This document shows positions 32,819 to 41,815 of a DNA stretch of 45,196 nucleotides, piece by piece. The position numbers were made by a program, and so were the translations under genes. Position 1 is the stretch's first letter, and each line of letters opens with the position of its first letter. The notes beneath the pieces are model-generated. The model saw only the letters and a program-made list of their open reading frames with translations. It was not told the origin of the DNA and made no database searches. The stretch spans positions 1-45,196 of the forward strand of contig CAZMSN010000011.1 of NCBI GenBank assembly GCA_964569015.1, read 5' to 3'. The stretch is from CAYQEC01 sp964569015 (GTDB lineage: Bacteria > Actinomycetota > Acidimicrobiia > Spongiisociales > UBA5794).

Positions 32819-33131
32819 CTACTTCTCGACCTTGTGCCCGTAGGTCATCCGGCGGATGCGCGCCTCGACCTCTTTGGCCTCTTCTTCGTCGAAGTCGTAA
32901 CCATCGAGGCTACGCAGGCGTGAGCCTGTGCGCTCCTCGATTCTGCTCGTCGGGGGAGCCTCCACCTCGAGAGCTTCCNNNNNNNNNNNNNNNNNNNNNN
33001 NNNNNNNNNNNNNNNNNNNNNNNNNNNNNNNNNNNNNNNNNNNNNNNNNNNNNNNNNNNNNNNNNNNNNNNNNNNNNNTCCACCTCGAGAGCTTCCTCTT
33101 CGCGCTTTGTCTTGCGTGATCGCAGCCACAT
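32819..33131 (-). CDS. Small charged protein, crossing a scaffold gap
   Basis: ATG 33131 opens MWLRSRKTKREEEALEV, then 100 N interrupt the frame, and the far side resumes EALEVEAPPTSRIEERTG to end in RIRRMTYGHKVEK. The 18 bases on each side of the gap are identical. Collapsing the N and one copy gives a continuous frame of 64 residues plus stop. The protein is very rich in Lys, Arg and Glu and has no hydrophobic segment; function unknown. If extra repeat units are hidden in the gap, the EALEVE segment would be longer. Confidence 0.6.
32979..33078. other. Scaffold gap of 100 N flanked by an 18-bp direct repeat
   Basis: TCCACCTCGAGAGCTTCC occurs at 32961-32978 directly before the N run and at 33079-33096 directly after it. 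Exactly 100 N is a conventional placeholder. The likely truth is that the two contigs overlap by these 18 bases, or that an 18-base tandem repeat collapsed here. Confidence 0.9.
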
Positions 33132-33244
33132 GTTGGTTCGTATCGGCGCGCTCTGTGGGTTCCTGAAGGGGTCGATCGCCTCATTCTCTTGAGAGGCTCT
33201 CGCCACCCCCGGTATGCTCGGATTCCGCCTTCTCGCGGGAGAAG

Positions 33245-33664
33245 ATGACACACAGTGCCGAAATCCGTGCCCGGCTGCGACGGGCTCCGGGGGAACGCCG
33301 CGACCCGCGGCAAGTGCACGCTCTCGCCCGTGCTCTTGCACGGGAGCGCCTCCACCTCGACTCCCGGCCACGGCGGTCGCGGGCCGACCGCGATCTGCTG
33401 TGGGACCAGGGCGGCCGCAGCTACAAGGTTCATGCCCGCACGGTGGAATCGCTCGAGGAGGCGACGGTGTTCGAACTGGGGCGTGTTCCCGACGAGTTCG
33501 ATTGCCTGCTCGGCGTCTTCCTCCACCGCAGAACGCTCCGGCTCCTCGGCATCATCCGCCTCCCCTGGTCGGCGGTCGTCTGGCTGGGGCACGAGTCGAA
33601 CGGACGGTTCCGGCTCCGGTGGAGACGCACCGGCCCCGTTCGCGACATGGCCGAGTTCCTCTAA
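33245..33664 (+). CDS. Conserved-looking hypothetical protein
   Basis: A 139-residue protein with a GGGAGAAG ribosome site directly before ATG 33245. The basic N-terminus (ARLRRAPGERRD) is followed by a compact alpha/beta region: DRDLLWDQGGRSYKVHARTV, then FDCLLGVFLHRRTLRLLGII. The order D...YKV recalls restriction-endonuclease-like folds, but this is only a resemblance and I do not assign a function. No signal peptide or membrane span. Confidence 0.6.
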   Translation: MTHSAEIRARLRRAPGERRDPRQVHALARALARERLHLDSRPRRSRADRDLLWDQGGRSYKVHARTVESLEEATVFELGRVPDEFDCLLGVFLHRRTLRLLGIIRLPWSAVVWLGHESNGRFRLRWRRTGPVRDMAEFL

Positions 33665-33794
33665 CCGGTTCCGGTCCGGATGCCACGGTCGGTGGTCAGG
33701 GACTGCTCTCCTGGGCGTACCACTCCTCGAGCCGCTCCCGTATCGCTTCCATCGGCGTGATCGATTCTGCCAGGTTCAGCCCTGTTGGTCTGAG

Positions 33795-34424
33795 GGAGGT
33801 CCGAACTCGCAGGTGGGAAGCTGGGACCCGGTGGCGCAGCGCCTGTTCTCCGACGGCTGGGCCCCGCAGTTCTGTTACGTCGACGACATCGGGTCGTGGG
33901 TGACGAATGAGATCACGATCACCTGGAACTCGGCGCTGTCGTGGGTGGCCTCGTTCGTGGCCGACCAGGACGAGGCGTTGGTACCTGCCAATCCGACCTG
34001 TGCCGTCAGCTACACGATCCACGGCGAGTGGCCTGGTGGCTTCAACGCCCAGGGGTGGATCACCAACACCGAAGCCACGCCCATCAACGGCTGGGAGCTG
34101 GTGTGGGACTTCATCGGCGACCAGAGCATTGCCTACAACTGGAGCGCGGTGATGACCCAGGACGGCTCGACGGTCACGGCGACCAACCTGACCTGGAACT
34201 CGAAGATCTACCCGGGAGCCTCTGTGACCTTCGGGTTCATCGGAGATCCCGGTGAGCTCGCCAACGCAGACCCTGAGATGTTCCGTCTCAACGGGGCGGC
34301 CTGCACCGTCGAGCCGGCGGGACAACAGGGCTGGCATCGGATGAAGAGGCGAGTTCCGAGGTTCCCCAAGTGGGCGCGCCGGTACTTCCCGTGGTGGAGG
34401 AGCGGGCCCTTCTTCAGGGGGTGA
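33795..34424 (+). pseudogene. 3' remnant of a GH9 cellulase with CBM2
   Basis: The homologous stretch begins abruptly at GGPNSQVGSWDPVAQ and contains YVDDIGSWVTNEITITWNS, which fits the GH9 active-site signature 2 including the catalytic Glu. It is followed by a complete carbohydrate-binding module 2 (CAVSYTIHGEWPGGFNAQGW, then NGWELVWDF and TNLTWNSKIYPG) with its surface Trp residues. More than 400 residues of upstream catalytic domain are missing and no signal peptide is present. A GTG at 33813 could still start a short protein. The basic C-terminal tail after the module (MKRRVPRFPKWARRYFPWWR) is unusual. The remnant ends next to fabH. Confidence 0.72.
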
Positions 34425-34434
34425 GGATGAAGGC

Positions 34435-35412
34435 TCAGAACTGGACGGCGGCGGCGGCCCAGTGGAATCCCGCCCCGAAGGCGGTGAGGACCACGAGGTC
34501 GCCGGCGCCGATCCGGCCTTTCTGGCGTGCCTCCCACAGCGCAAGCGGCACCGACGCCGATCCAGTGTTGCCGTACTCGTCGACGTTGACGTAGACCACG
34601 GACTCGTCGACGCCGAGGCGCTGACGCACCGCGTCGATGATGCGCTTGTTCGCCTGGTGCGGGATGACCAACGAGACGTCTTCGATCAGTCTGCCGGTGC
34701 GCTCCAGCACGTCGAACGCCGCCGCCGTCATGTGCACCACGGCTTCCCGGAACACCTCTTTCCCTTCCATGTCGAGGTGCTGATGCTCGCCGGTGGCCAC
34801 CGTGTCGGCCGTGAAGGGATGGCGGGTGCCGCCCGTGCGTGCTGTGAGGATGCTCGCCTTGCTGCCGTCGGTGCCGGCGACGACGTCCACGACCTCGGCC
34901 ATGCCGCCCTCGGGCCCCATCACCACCGCCCCGGCGCCGTCGCCGAAGAGCACACAGGTGGATCGGTCCGTCCACGACATGAGCCGGGAGATGAGCTCGA
35001 CGCCGACCACGATCACCTTCTTGGGGGATAGGAGGATTCGGGCCCGGGCGACATCGAGAGCCTGCACGAAGCCGGCGCATCCGCTCCCACCCAGGTCGTA
35101 GGTGGGCACGTTGCCGCAGCCGAGCCGGTCCTGGAGCAGCGCGGCGGTGTCCGGCGTGTAGAGCTCGGGCGTGTCGGTGGCGACGATGATCTCGCCGACG
35201 TCGGCGGGCGTGAGCCCGGCGTCGGCCAAGGCCCGCTCGGCGGCGGCTGCAGCCAAGTCGAGCGTGGACTCGTCCTCGGCGGCGAAACGCCGGCGTTTGA
35301 TGCCGGTGCGGGTGGTGATCCACTCGTCGGTTGTGTCAACGAGCTTCGACCAGTCGTCGTTGGTCATCACCCGCTCGGGGACATAACCGCCAAGACCCAG
35401 AATCCTTGCCAC
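34435..35412 (-). CDS. fabH: 3-oxoacyl-ACP synthase III
   Basis: Condensing enzyme starting fatty acid synthesis from acyl-CoA and malonyl-ACP, 325 residues. The Cys-His-Asn triad is complete: C112 in GGSGCAGF, H252 in IPHQANKRII and N282 in EYGNTGSAS. The N-terminal ITTRTGIKRRRFA is typical. GTG 35412 has GGGAGG four bases upstream. It is not in a fab operon but lies downstream of the beta-oxidation pair on the same strand, which leaves open a role in linking acyl-CoA to synthesis. Confidence 0.95.
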   Translation of the reverse strand: MARILGLGGYVPERVMTNDDWSKLVDTTDEWITTRTGIKRRRFAAEDESTLDLAAAAAERALADAGLTPADVGEIIVATDTPELYTPDTAALLQDRLGCGNVPTYDLGGSGCAGFVQALDVARARILLSPKKVIVVGVELISRLMSWTDRSTCVLFGDGAGAVVMGPEGGMAEVVDVVAGTDGSKASILTARTGGTRHPFTADTVATGEHQHLDMEGKEVFREAVVHMTAAAFDVLERTGRLIEDVSLVIPHQANKRIIDAVRQRLGVDESVVYVNVDEYGNTGSASVPLALWEARQKGRIGAGDLVVLTAFGAGFHWAAAAVQF

Positions 35413-35517
35413 AGAACCTCCCGCCTCGACCGAGGTGGAGGCTACCTTCCCGTTCCGTCATCCCGCTAGGTGAGGCGATCCACTCGTCCCGGGAGGCGTG
35501 GCTCCACGATGGCGCTG

Positions 35518-37719
35518 TCAGTCTCGGAGCGGCTCCCCGGAGGCGGCGTGGTCCCGCAGGATCTGCGCCGGCGTGTAGCGATCCCCGTGTGCTTCGGCCA
35601 GGGCGTCCATGCGTTCGACGAAGGCGGCAATTCCGACTTGATCGAGATAGCTGAAGGGTCCGCCCCGAAACGGCGGGAAGCCCCACCCGAGGATCGCCCC
35701 GACGTCCCCGTCGCGGGCCGAGCGCAGGATGCCCTCCTCGAGGCAGCGAGCGGCCTCGTTGATGAGGGGAAGCACCAGCCGTTCCTGGATCTCCTTCTCG
35801 GGAACCAGGGAGCGCTCGTCGACTCCGAGCACGGAGTAGACGCTCTCGTCGACCGCACCCTTGTTCCCGTCCTCGTACACGTAAAATCCACGTCCGTTCT
35901 TGCGGCCCCTGCGGTCGTCGGCGACCAGCCGCTCGAACTGGGACGGGGCCTGCATACGATCGCCGAACGCCCCTTCGAGGACGTTGGCGATTCTGATACC
36001 CACGTCGGTCCCGATCTCGTCGCTCAGCGTGATCGGGCCGACCGGGAAACCCCAGTTGACCAGCGCCCGGTCGATGGCCTCGATGGAGGCACCGGCTTCG
36101 AGCAGGCGCATGGCTTCACCGAGGTAGGGGCCGAGGATGCGCGTCGTGTAGAAACCGGCGCCGTCGCCGACCACGATCACGGTCTTTCCCTGCTGCTTGC
36201 CGAATGCGACGCAGGTCGCGGTCACCCAGTCGTCGGTCTCATCGGTGACGATGACCTCGAGCAGGGGCATCTTCTCCACCGGCGGGAAGTAGTGCATGCC
36301 GATGACCTGGGAGGGGCGGGCAGCGCCGGCGGCGATCTCGGCGATCGGGATCGACGACGTGTTCGAGGCGAAGATCGTGTCGGGGCGGGCGGCGGCTTCG
36401 ACCTGTTCGACCATCGCCTGTTTGAGGGCGAGATCCTCGAACACCGACTCGATGACGAGGTCGACGTTGCCGAACCCGGTCCAATCGGTGGTCCCGGTGA
36501 CGAGATGCATCGCTCTGGCAGCGTCGCCGCGTCGCATCCGGCGCCGCTTCACCCGGATGTCGAGCGCCTTGGCGACGTAGCCGAATCCGCGGCGCACCCC
36601 GCCGTTGTTGATGTCCTTGATGCGCGACGGCACTGCGGCCTTCATGGTGTTCACCGCGGCGATTCCGCCCCCCATGAGGCCGCCGCCGAGCACGCCGACC
36701 TTGCGGATCGGCCGAGCCGCGGTGTCCCCGGCGATGCCGGTGTCCTTCTTGAGCGCCTGGGTCGCGACGAACAGCGACATGAGCGCCTTCGCCTGCGGGG
36801 AGATGACCAGTCGGGAGAACTCCTCGACCTCTGCGACATAGCCGGCTTCGAGGCCTCTCTCGATCCCCGTCTTGACGGCTCTCAGGGCAGCTTGGGGAGC
36901 GAGGTAGTTGCCGCGCGTTCGCTCGAGCATCTTGTCCTCGGCCTTCGAGAAGAGGAGTCTGCGGCCCATCGGATTCTCCTCGAGGGCGAGTTGGTGCAGG
37001 TGCGATGGAGCCAGGAAGCTCTTGATTCGGCTGAAGCTGCCGCTATCGCCCTTCGCGGCGGACTCGCCGGGTGAGGCGGCGGCCTCACGGGCTCTCTTGC
37101 GGGCGGTCTCCAGGAGCACCTGGCGTGGGCAGACCTCGTCGACGAGGCCGAGGGACCTGGCCTGGCGCGGCCGGATCGGCTTGCCGGTGAGGATGAGATC
37201 GAGCGCGGCGGCGATCCCGATCAGGCGCGCCAGTCGCTGGGTTCCACCGACGGCCGGGATGATCCCGAGGTGGATCTCGGGCAGGCCGAGTCGGGTGCGC
37301 TCCTCGTCGTCGGAGGTGATGCGCATCGAGCAGGCGAGCGCCAGGTCGAGCCCGCCCCCGAGACAGGCGCCGTGGATGGCGGCCACCACCGGCTTGCCCT
37401 GCTCGGTGGTCAACCTCTCGAGGCGGAAGAAGCCGTCCTGGGCCTGGGCGAGCAGCTCGCGGGCGCTGTCGGCGCTGTCAATGCTCTGGAGCCAGTGCAG
37501 ATCGGCACCGGCCAGGAACGTGTTCTCCTTGGACGACCCGATTACCAAGGCGACGATGCCCGGGTCGGTCTCGACCCGCTCGACGACCGAGGAGAACTCG
37601 TCGAAGAGATCGGGGGACAGGGTGTTGATCTCCTCCCCTTCGCGGTCTATGAGCATGGTGGCCACACCGTGGTCGTCGATCTCGAAGTGGAGGTTGGTGA
37701 GCTTCATCTCGCTGGTCAC
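35518..37719 (-). CDS. fadJ: Bifunctional enoyl-CoA hydratase / 3-hydroxyacyl-CoA dehydrogenase (FadJ/FadB type)
   Basis: Multifunctional beta-oxidation subunit of 733 residues. The N-terminal crotonase domain (about 1-200) has the oxyanion segment AAIHGACLGGGLDLALAC and the catalytic-Glu block LGLPEIHLGIIPAVGGTQRL. A Rossmann dehydrogenase follows (KVGVLGGGLMGGGIAAVN), then VIGMHYFPPVEKMPLLEVI with the catalytic His, and two C-terminal dimerisation domains. GTG 37719 has AAGGA six bases upstream. It starts 11 bases after the thiolase stop, so both form one operon and probably one complex. Confidence 0.94.
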   Translation of the reverse strand: MTSEMKLTNLHFEIDDHGVATMLIDREGEEINTLSPDLFDEFSSVVERVETDPGIVALVIGSSKENTFLAGADLHWLQSIDSADSARELLAQAQDGFFRLERLTTEQGKPVVAAIHGACLGGGLDLALACSMRITSDDEERTRLGLPEIHLGIIPAVGGTQRLARLIGIAAALDLILTGKPIRPRQARSLGLVDEVCPRQVLLETARKRAREAAASPGESAAKGDSGSFSRIKSFLAPSHLHQLALEENPMGRRLLFSKAEDKMLERTRGNYLAPQAALRAVKTGIERGLEAGYVAEVEEFSRLVISPQAKALMSLFVATQALKKDTGIAGDTAARPIRKVGVLGGGLMGGGIAAVNTMKAAVPSRIKDINNGGVRRGFGYVAKALDIRVKRRRMRRGDAARAMHLVTGTTDWTGFGNVDLVIESVFEDLALKQAMVEQVEAAARPDTIFASNTSSIPIAEIAAGAARPSQVIGMHYFPPVEKMPLLEVIVTDETDDWVTATCVAFGKQQGKTVIVVGDGAGFYTTRILGPYLGEAMRLLEAGASIEAIDRALVNWGFPVGPITLSDEIGTDVGIRIANVLEGAFGDRMQAPSQFERLVADDRRGRKNGRGFYVYEDGNKGAVDESVYSVLGVDERSLVPEKEIQERLVLPLINEAARCLEEGILRSARDGDVGAILGWGFPPFRGGPFSYLDQVGIAAFVERMDALAEAHGDRYTPAQILRDHAASGEPLRD

Positions 37720-37729
37720 GTCGGTCCTT

Positions 37730-39037
37730 TCAACGCTCGAGGATCAACGCCGCGCCGAGGCCGCCGGCGACGCATTGGGTGACGAGGGCGGTGCCGTGAT
37801 CACGCCGCGCAAGCTCGTTGGCCATGGTGATCGCCTGGCGGGCGCCGGTGGCGCCGAAGGGATGGCCGAGGGAGATCGAGCCTCCGTACAGATTGAGCTT
37901 CTCCCCCGGGATCTCACCGATGGCGCGATCTCGGCCGAGGTGCTGTTTGGCCCACTCGTCCGACGCGAACGCCTGGAGGTTCGAGAGCATCTGGGCAGAG
38001 AACGCCTCGTGCATGTCGATCACGTCCATGTCGTCGAGCGTCAGGCCGGCCCAGTCGAGAGCGAGCGGCGTTGCGAACGAGGGACCCATCAGCATCTGCC
38101 AGCTGGCGTCGAGGCCGACGAATGCCCAGGCCCGGATGTACGCAAGAGGCTCGAATCCGAGGCGACCGGCGATCTCGTCCTCCATGAGCAGCACGGCGCC
38201 GGCACCGTCGGTGAGGGGTGAGGCGGTGCCTGCGGTGACCGTGCCGTACTTGCGGTCGAAGGCCGGTCGCAGCTCGGCGAGCTGCCGCAGGGTGGTGTCG
38301 GACCGCGGGATCCCGTCCCGAGTGGCCGTTTCGACATAGCGGGGCGGCACATGGACCGCCATCACCTCATTGTCGTAGATCCCCTTCTCCCATGCCTCCA
38401 CCGCCTTGCGATGCGAGTCGAGCGCGTAGGCGTCCTGCTCCTCCCGTCCGATGCCGTTCTCGCGGGCCATCTTCTCGGCCGCTTCGCCCATGGTGAGACC
38501 GCTCGAGAGGTCGGCGAGGGCAGGTGGGTGAGGCGCCAGGTCACCGGGCCGGAGGCGAGCAAAGGCCCTGACCTTGGAGGGAAGGTCCTCGGCGGCATTG
38601 GCTGCCATGAGGGCATCGACGACGTTGTCGCTATAGAGGATCGGGGGCTTGGAGAGCGTGTCGGCGCCGCCTGCGATCACGATGTCGGCCTCGCCGAGCA
38701 GGATCGCCTCGGTGCCGCTGACGATCGCTTGGGTGGAGGTGGCGCAGGCACGGTTGACGGAGAAGGCGTCGATCGACGGAGGGAGGTTGCAGCGCATCGC
38801 CACTTCACGGGCGATGTTGGGGCCTGCGAGGTCGGGAACGACGGACCCGAAGACGATCCGGTCGATCTGCTCGCCGTCCAGGTCGGAGCGCTGGAGCAAC
38901 TCGCCGACCGCCACGGCGGCCAGGTCGAGTGTGGAGATGTCCCGGAACACGGTGCCGGACTTCATGAAGGGAGTCCGGAGACCTCCAACGATGGCGACTC
39001 GCCGCCCGTCGACGACACCGGTCTGATTCTTGGCCAT
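37730..39037 (-). CDS. fadI: Acetyl-CoA acyltransferase (thiolase, FadI/FadA type)
   Basis: Thiolase of 435 residues releasing acetyl-CoA in the last beta-oxidation step. The nucleophile is C98 in VNRACATSTQAI; His392 (SLGHPFGATGARQ) and C422 (TQCVAGGLGAALILER) complete the site. The length and the insertion between the halves fit FadI better than short thiolases. GAGAGGAA precedes ATG 39037. It is the first gene of the pair with FadJ. Confidence 0.94.
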   Translation of the reverse strand: MAKNQTGVVDGRRVAIVGGLRTPFMKSGTVFRDISTLDLAAVAVGELLQRSDLDGEQIDRIVFGSVVPDLAGPNIAREVAMRCNLPPSIDAFSVNRACATSTQAIVSGTEAILLGEADIVIAGGADTLSKPPILYSDNVVDALMAANAAEDLPSKVRAFARLRPGDLAPHPPALADLSSGLTMGEAAEKMARENGIGREEQDAYALDSHRKAVEAWEKGIYDNEVMAVHVPPRYVETATRDGIPRSDTTLRQLAELRPAFDRKYGTVTAGTASPLTDGAGAVLLMEDEIAGRLGFEPLAYIRAWAFVGLDASWQMLMGPSFATPLALDWAGLTLDDMDVIDMHEAFSAQMLSNLQAFASDEWAKQHLGRDRAIGEIPGEKLNLYGGSISLGHPFGATGARQAITMANELARRDHGTALVTQCVAGGLGAALILER

Positions 39038-39179
39038 GGTTCCTCTCAGGCTTCGCGCGATCGCCCCAATCCTGGCACAACCGCGCCTGGGACGAACCCT
39101 GGAGGTCGGAGCGAGGGTGTCGCCGCGTCCCCCGGGCCGCGATGACGGCTGGGTCGAGTCCCCGGCCTACAGTGCGGCC

Positions 39180-39392
39180 ATGCGGTGCTTCATCACCGGC
39201 GCCACCGGGTTCCTGGGCGGCGTCCTCACCCGCCAGCTCGCCGAAGAAGGGCACTCCCTGATCGCACTCGCTCGGGACCCCGAGAAGGCCGGCGACCTGG
39301 TCGAGTTCGGCATCGACGTCCGGTGGGGGGGACGTCGGCGACAAGGAGAGCATGCGGCAGGCGGTTGTCGACGCGCACCTGCAATGCCCCGT
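39180..39392 (+). pseudogene. 5' remnant of an NAD-dependent epimerase/dehydratase
   Basis: The Rossmann start is clear: MRCFITGATGFLGGVLTRQL, then AEEGHSLIALARDPEKAGDL. The frame breaks in a run of seven G (near 39330). Removing one G restores the expected VRWGDVGDKESMRQAVVDA. Similarity is then lost within about 20 residues, so roughly 200 residues of the middle are absent. The matching C-terminal end lies at 40130-40384. Confidence 0.65.
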
Positions 39393-39454
39393 CTCGAGGC
39401 CGGAGCGGCCTGGGAATGCGGCACCCGACATCGACGGTCGAGGGTCCTGAGATA

Positions 39455-40072
39455 ATGCGCCGGCTCAGCACCGAGCCAAGCTACGTCTCCCGATCTCTTG
39501 CCCGCCGTTTCGCCATATTGGCGGCGGCCGGTTTCGTCGTATTGACGGTGTCCTGGACGGCGTCGTGGCTCTTCCTGCCAGTCGGGGTCCTTCGTGGCCG
39601 AACAGCCGCAGCAGTGCTCGGCGGCGACGCCGCTTCATCATTCGCCACCGAGTGGCTTCACATCCTCGCCATCAATACGGCGGTCGTGCTCGTCGCCGTT
39701 GTTGCTCCGAACCTCCTCCGCACGGTGCGCGGCTACCCGCTCGGCGCCATGTGCGCGCTGCTGCTGACCACCGTCTTCGGGATCATGCTCGGGACGAACT
39801 CGTTCTCGATCCCATATGGTGATGGCACCAAGATCGCTCCCACGATGGAGGTCATGGGTGGTGCCGGCGTGTACGAGCTGACGTCCTATCTTCTTGCCGC
39901 AGCGGTAACCGCGGGAATCGGCGTATGGCAGCTCGGGGGGCGGTGGCCGCGCCAGACCGTGACCCGAGTCCCCCGGCAGCCCTTCCGGCGGGAAGAAGCC
40001 ATCGGCGCCGTGCTGGTGATCGCGCTCCTGCTGGGAGCGGCTGCGTGGGAGGCCCATCGGATCAGCGGCTGA
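39455..40072 (+). CDS. Multi-pass membrane protein, unknown function
   Basis: A 205-residue protein with about five hydrophobic segments (RRFAILAAAGFVVLTVSW; ILAINTAVVLVAVVAPNLL; GAMCALLLTTVFGIMLGTNS; SYLLAAAVTAGIGVWQLG; AIGAVLVIALLLGAAAWEA). The layout loosely recalls SpoIIM-like proteins but I do not claim that. The first Met fits a short basic N-terminus, though no good ribosome site is seen. The gene lies exactly between the two remnants of the epimerase gene, as if it replaced its middle. Confidence 0.68.
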   Translation: MRRLSTEPSYVSRSLARRFAILAAAGFVVLTVSWTASWLFLPVGVLRGRTAAAVLGGDAASSFATEWLHILAINTAVVLVAVVAPNLLRTVRGYPLGAMCALLLTTVFGIMLGTNSFSIPYGDGTKIAPTMEVMGGAGVYELTSYLLAAAVTAGIGVWQLGGRWPRQTVTRVPRQPFRREEAIGAVLVIALLLGAAAWEAHRISG

Positions 40073-40129
40073 GAGGCGGCATCGCCCTTTCGGTCGACAC
40101 CGGACGGTTCCCACTCAGAAGCGCTCTCC

Positions 40130-40384
40130 GTGGAGGGGTCCGGTTGTGCTCACCGCTGCGGTCCGGCGGGCCTCCGGCACGGTGGCGCCGCCGTCCGGGG
40201 AGGGCTGGGGCGGGTGGTGCCGACGGTCGCCGGATACGCCGAGACGCTGCGGGTTGGGGCCGGGGCCCCCTACCTCGCCGACAACGCCAATGCTTGGCGC
40301 CGCCTCGGATATGAGCCGCGATCGCTCGAAGAAGGCCTCGGGACGTTGCTCCCGGCGATGATGGCCGAGTTGGGGATCGGCTGA
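40130..40384 (+). pseudogene. 3' remnant of an NAD-dependent epimerase/dehydratase
   Basis: From about 40211 the frame reads ETLRVGAGAPYLADNANAWR, RLGYEPRSLEEGLGTLLPAM, then MAELGIG. This is the usual C-terminal end of SDR-type epimerases (a Lys/Asn-Ala helix, LGYEPR, then the EEGL segment). The residues before it are not family-like. It is probably the other end of the gene begun at 39180. It could be called as an 84-residue protein but is unlikely to function. Confidence 0.55.
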
Positions 40385-40450
40385 CGCGTCCCTGCAGCCG
40401 GCACGACCACTGGTTGAATAGGGGAGACCGATCGCACCGGAGGTTCGCCC

Positions 40451-41734
40451 ATGCCGCAGCCACTCCCTCAACTCCTCCTTCTGGCGTTCCTGATCGGGTT
40501 GAATGCCGTGTTCGCCGGAAGCGAGATCGCCCTCATCGCGCTGCGCGACTCACAGCTGACGCGACTCGAGGAGCAGAGCCGGGCCGGTCGTACCCTGGCT
40601 CGGCTCGCCCGCGATCCCAACCGGTTCCTCTCCACGGTTCAGGTGGGAATCACGCTGGCGGGCTTCTTGGCCTCGGCGATCGCCGCCGTCACCCTCGCCG
40701 AGCCGCTCGTTGGACCTCTCGGCTTTCTGGGGCGGGCGGCCAAGCCGGTCGCGATCGTGCTGGTGACGATCGCCCTCGCCTTCGTGACACTGGTGCTGGG
40801 AGAGTTGGCGCCAAAGCGCTTGGCGATGCAGCGCGCCGAGCGCTGGGGGTTGGTGGCGGCCCGTCCGCTCTCGCTGGCAGCGCGCGCGACGGCGCCGGTC
40901 GTGTGGGTGCTGGGCCGCTCGACCAACTTCGTGGTGAGGCTCTTCGGCGGCGATCCCCTCCGACACAGGGAGGAGGTCACCCAGCAGGAGCTGCGCGATC
41001 TGGCGCTGTCCCAGTCGAGTTTCAGTCCCGGGCAACGCCGCATCATCTCGGGCGCCTTCGAGATCGGCGATCGCACCTTGAGCCAGGTGCTGGTTCCCCG
41101 CAGCCGGGTGGTCACTATCCCCGCCACGATGGCGGCGCCGGATGCGCTGGCGACGCTGGTCGACTCCGGGCACTCCCGGGCGCCGGTCGTCGGTACCGGG
41201 CTCGACGATGCCGCCGGCGTAGTTCATCTGCGCGACTTGATCGACCAGTCCGGCCACACCGTCGGCGAGGTTGCAGGCGAGTTGCTGGCGCTTCCCGAAT
41301 CGCTACTGGTGGTGGGGGCGCTGCGGACGATGCAGGCGAAGCGACAGCAGCTGGCGGTGGTGGTCAACGAGCACGGCGGTGCTGAGGGGATCGTCACCGT
41401 CGAAGACCTTGTCGAGGAACTGGTCGGCGAGATCTACGACGAGATCGATCTCAATGTGCTCGAGGTGGTGCGCGAGCCCGGAGGGGCTTTCCTCATGCCG
41501 GGCTCGTTCCCGATGCACGATCTCGTTGACCTCGGCATCGAGCTGCCCGAAGGCGAGTACACGACGGTGGCCGGTCTGGTTCTCGACCGGCTGGGTCACA
41601 TCCCGCGGCGACCCGGCGACGTCGTGGCATTCGATCGGTGGGCCATCGAGATCGTCGATGTGGGGACTCGAGCCATCACCCGGGTCCGGATCGTGCCTCG
41701 CTACTCAGGCAAGCTCGATCTCCCCAACGCCTGA
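40451..41734 (+). CDS. CNNM/CorC/HlyC-family membrane protein with CBS domains
   Basis: A 427-residue protein of the UPF0053 family, linked to Mg2+/Co2+ efflux or homeostasis. The N-terminal DUF21 membrane domain has the conserved LNAVFAGSEIALIALRDSQL and VTLVLGELAPKRLAMQRAER. Two CBS motifs (LSQVLVPRSRVVTIPATM; QLAVVVNEHGGAEGIVTVED) and a C-terminal CorC_HlyC domain (YTTVAGLVLDRLGHIPRRPG) follow. Despite the name hemolysin, these are not toxins. Confidence 0.93.
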   Translation: MPQPLPQLLLLAFLIGLNAVFAGSEIALIALRDSQLTRLEEQSRAGRTLARLARDPNRFLSTVQVGITLAGFLASAIAAVTLAEPLVGPLGFLGRAAKPVAIVLVTIALAFVTLVLGELAPKRLAMQRAERWGLVAARPLSLAARATAPVVWVLGRSTNFVVRLFGGDPLRHREEVTQQELRDLALSQSSFSPGQRRIISGAFEIGDRTLSQVLVPRSRVVTIPATMAAPDALATLVDSGHSRAPVVGTGLDDAAGVVHLRDLIDQSGHTVGEVAGELLALPESLLVVGALRTMQAKRQQLAVVVNEHGGAEGIVTVEDLVEELVGEIYDEIDLNVLEVVREPGGAFLMPGSFPMHDLVDLGIELPEGEYTTVAGLVLDRLGHIPRRPGDVVAFDRWAIEIVDVGTRAITRVRIVPRYSGKLDLPNA

Positions 41735-41815
41735 CACGACTCGGGACTGCGGTCCATGACGCCACGCCGGGAACGGCAGCGCATGGTCGAAGATGTGGCG
41801 CCACGGCTGCGAGTG

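Noticed and set aside
33696..33782. Short minus-strand coding end (AESITPMEAIRERLEEWYAQ) beside the GH9 remnant
   Set aside because: It looks somewhat protein-like and would stop at the same breakpoint, but under 30 residues cannot be separated from chance.
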